This document shows positions 13,020 to 13,040 of a stretch of 13,040 nucleotides of DNA, one piece after another. The translations under genes were made by a program, and so were the position numbers. The DNA lies in the NCBI GenBank assembly GCA_002352365.1, contig DEIJ01000102.1, forward strand, positions 1 to 13,040, in the 5' to 3' direction. Every line of letters starts with the position of its first letter. Positions within the stretch are counted from its first letter, which is position 1. The notes under the pieces were generated by a model. It did not search any database. It had not been told where the DNA came from and saw nothing but the letters and a program-made list of their open reading frames with translations. This stretch comes from Dehalococcoidia bacterium UBA2777. Lineage in GTDB: Bacteria; Chloroflexota; Dehalococcoidia; UBA2247; UBA2777.

Positions 13020-13040
13020 CAGAAGTGCCGGACTGAATAG

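Noticed and set aside
1..13040. CRISPR array, insertion sequence, phage or integrase signatures
   Set aside because: No regularly spaced repeats, transposase motifs, terminal inverted repeats or attachment-like duplications were seen; the only notable duplication is the rubredoxin-like segment.

Overview
The window reads as a chromosomal segment of a strictly anaerobic, hydrogen-metabolising bacterium. Strong AGGAGG-type ribosome sites, frequent GTG/TTG starts, two multi-subunit [NiFe] hydrogenases and an oxygen/peroxide-defence set typical of anaerobes (rubredoxin, desulforedoxin, ferritin-like diiron protein, flavodiiron remnant) point that way. The gene mix would suit Chloroflexota (Dehalococcoidia-like) or another deep-branching subsurface anaerobe, but this is only an impression: there is no rRNA or marker gene here.

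Layout. Positions 1-1578 (minus) hold most of a KefB/CPA2-type cation:proton antiporter with a C-terminal NAD-binding RCK domain, cut by the window edge. Positions 1800-3290 (minus) are a small redox-protein zone: an intact rubredoxin-like gene and an intact flavodoxin, then a wrecked flavodiiron (FprA-type) fragment, a decayed second copy of the rubredoxin-like gene, and an intact 41-residue desulforedoxin too short for most gene callers. Positions 3318-7443 (minus), read right to left, form a tight probable operon: mvhG-mvhA (group 3c-like [NiFe] hydrogenase small and large subunits), glutaredoxin-like protein, AhpF-like thioredoxin reductase, ferritin-like diiron protein, then the desulforedoxin. 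A Fur/PerR-family regulator lies just upstream of mvhG but is a pseudogene with several frameshifts; a near-perfect palindrome sits just upstream of its former start.

From 8152 the direction switches. A flavin reductase / iron-sulfur-flavoprotein relative is followed by a compact four-gene operon, hydB-hydG-hydD-hydA (8909-12804), encoding a complete group 3b (sulfhydrogenase-type, NAD(P)-linked) [NiFe] hydrogenase. It ends at a strong 12-bp hairpin, followed by a small possible ORF.

How it fits together. HydBGDA should interconvert H2/protons and NAD(P)H. The MvhGA pair has no MvhD or HdrABC partner in the window; instead it runs with a thiol-disulfide relay (glutaredoxin plus a reductase lacking the NADPH signature) and diiron/rubredoxin-type scavengers. 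This suggests, but does not prove, a hydrogen-fuelled thiol and peroxide-reduction module. Loss of the PerR-like repressor, the flavodiiron protein and the second rubredoxin suggests that the oxygen-response part of the locus is being remodelled.
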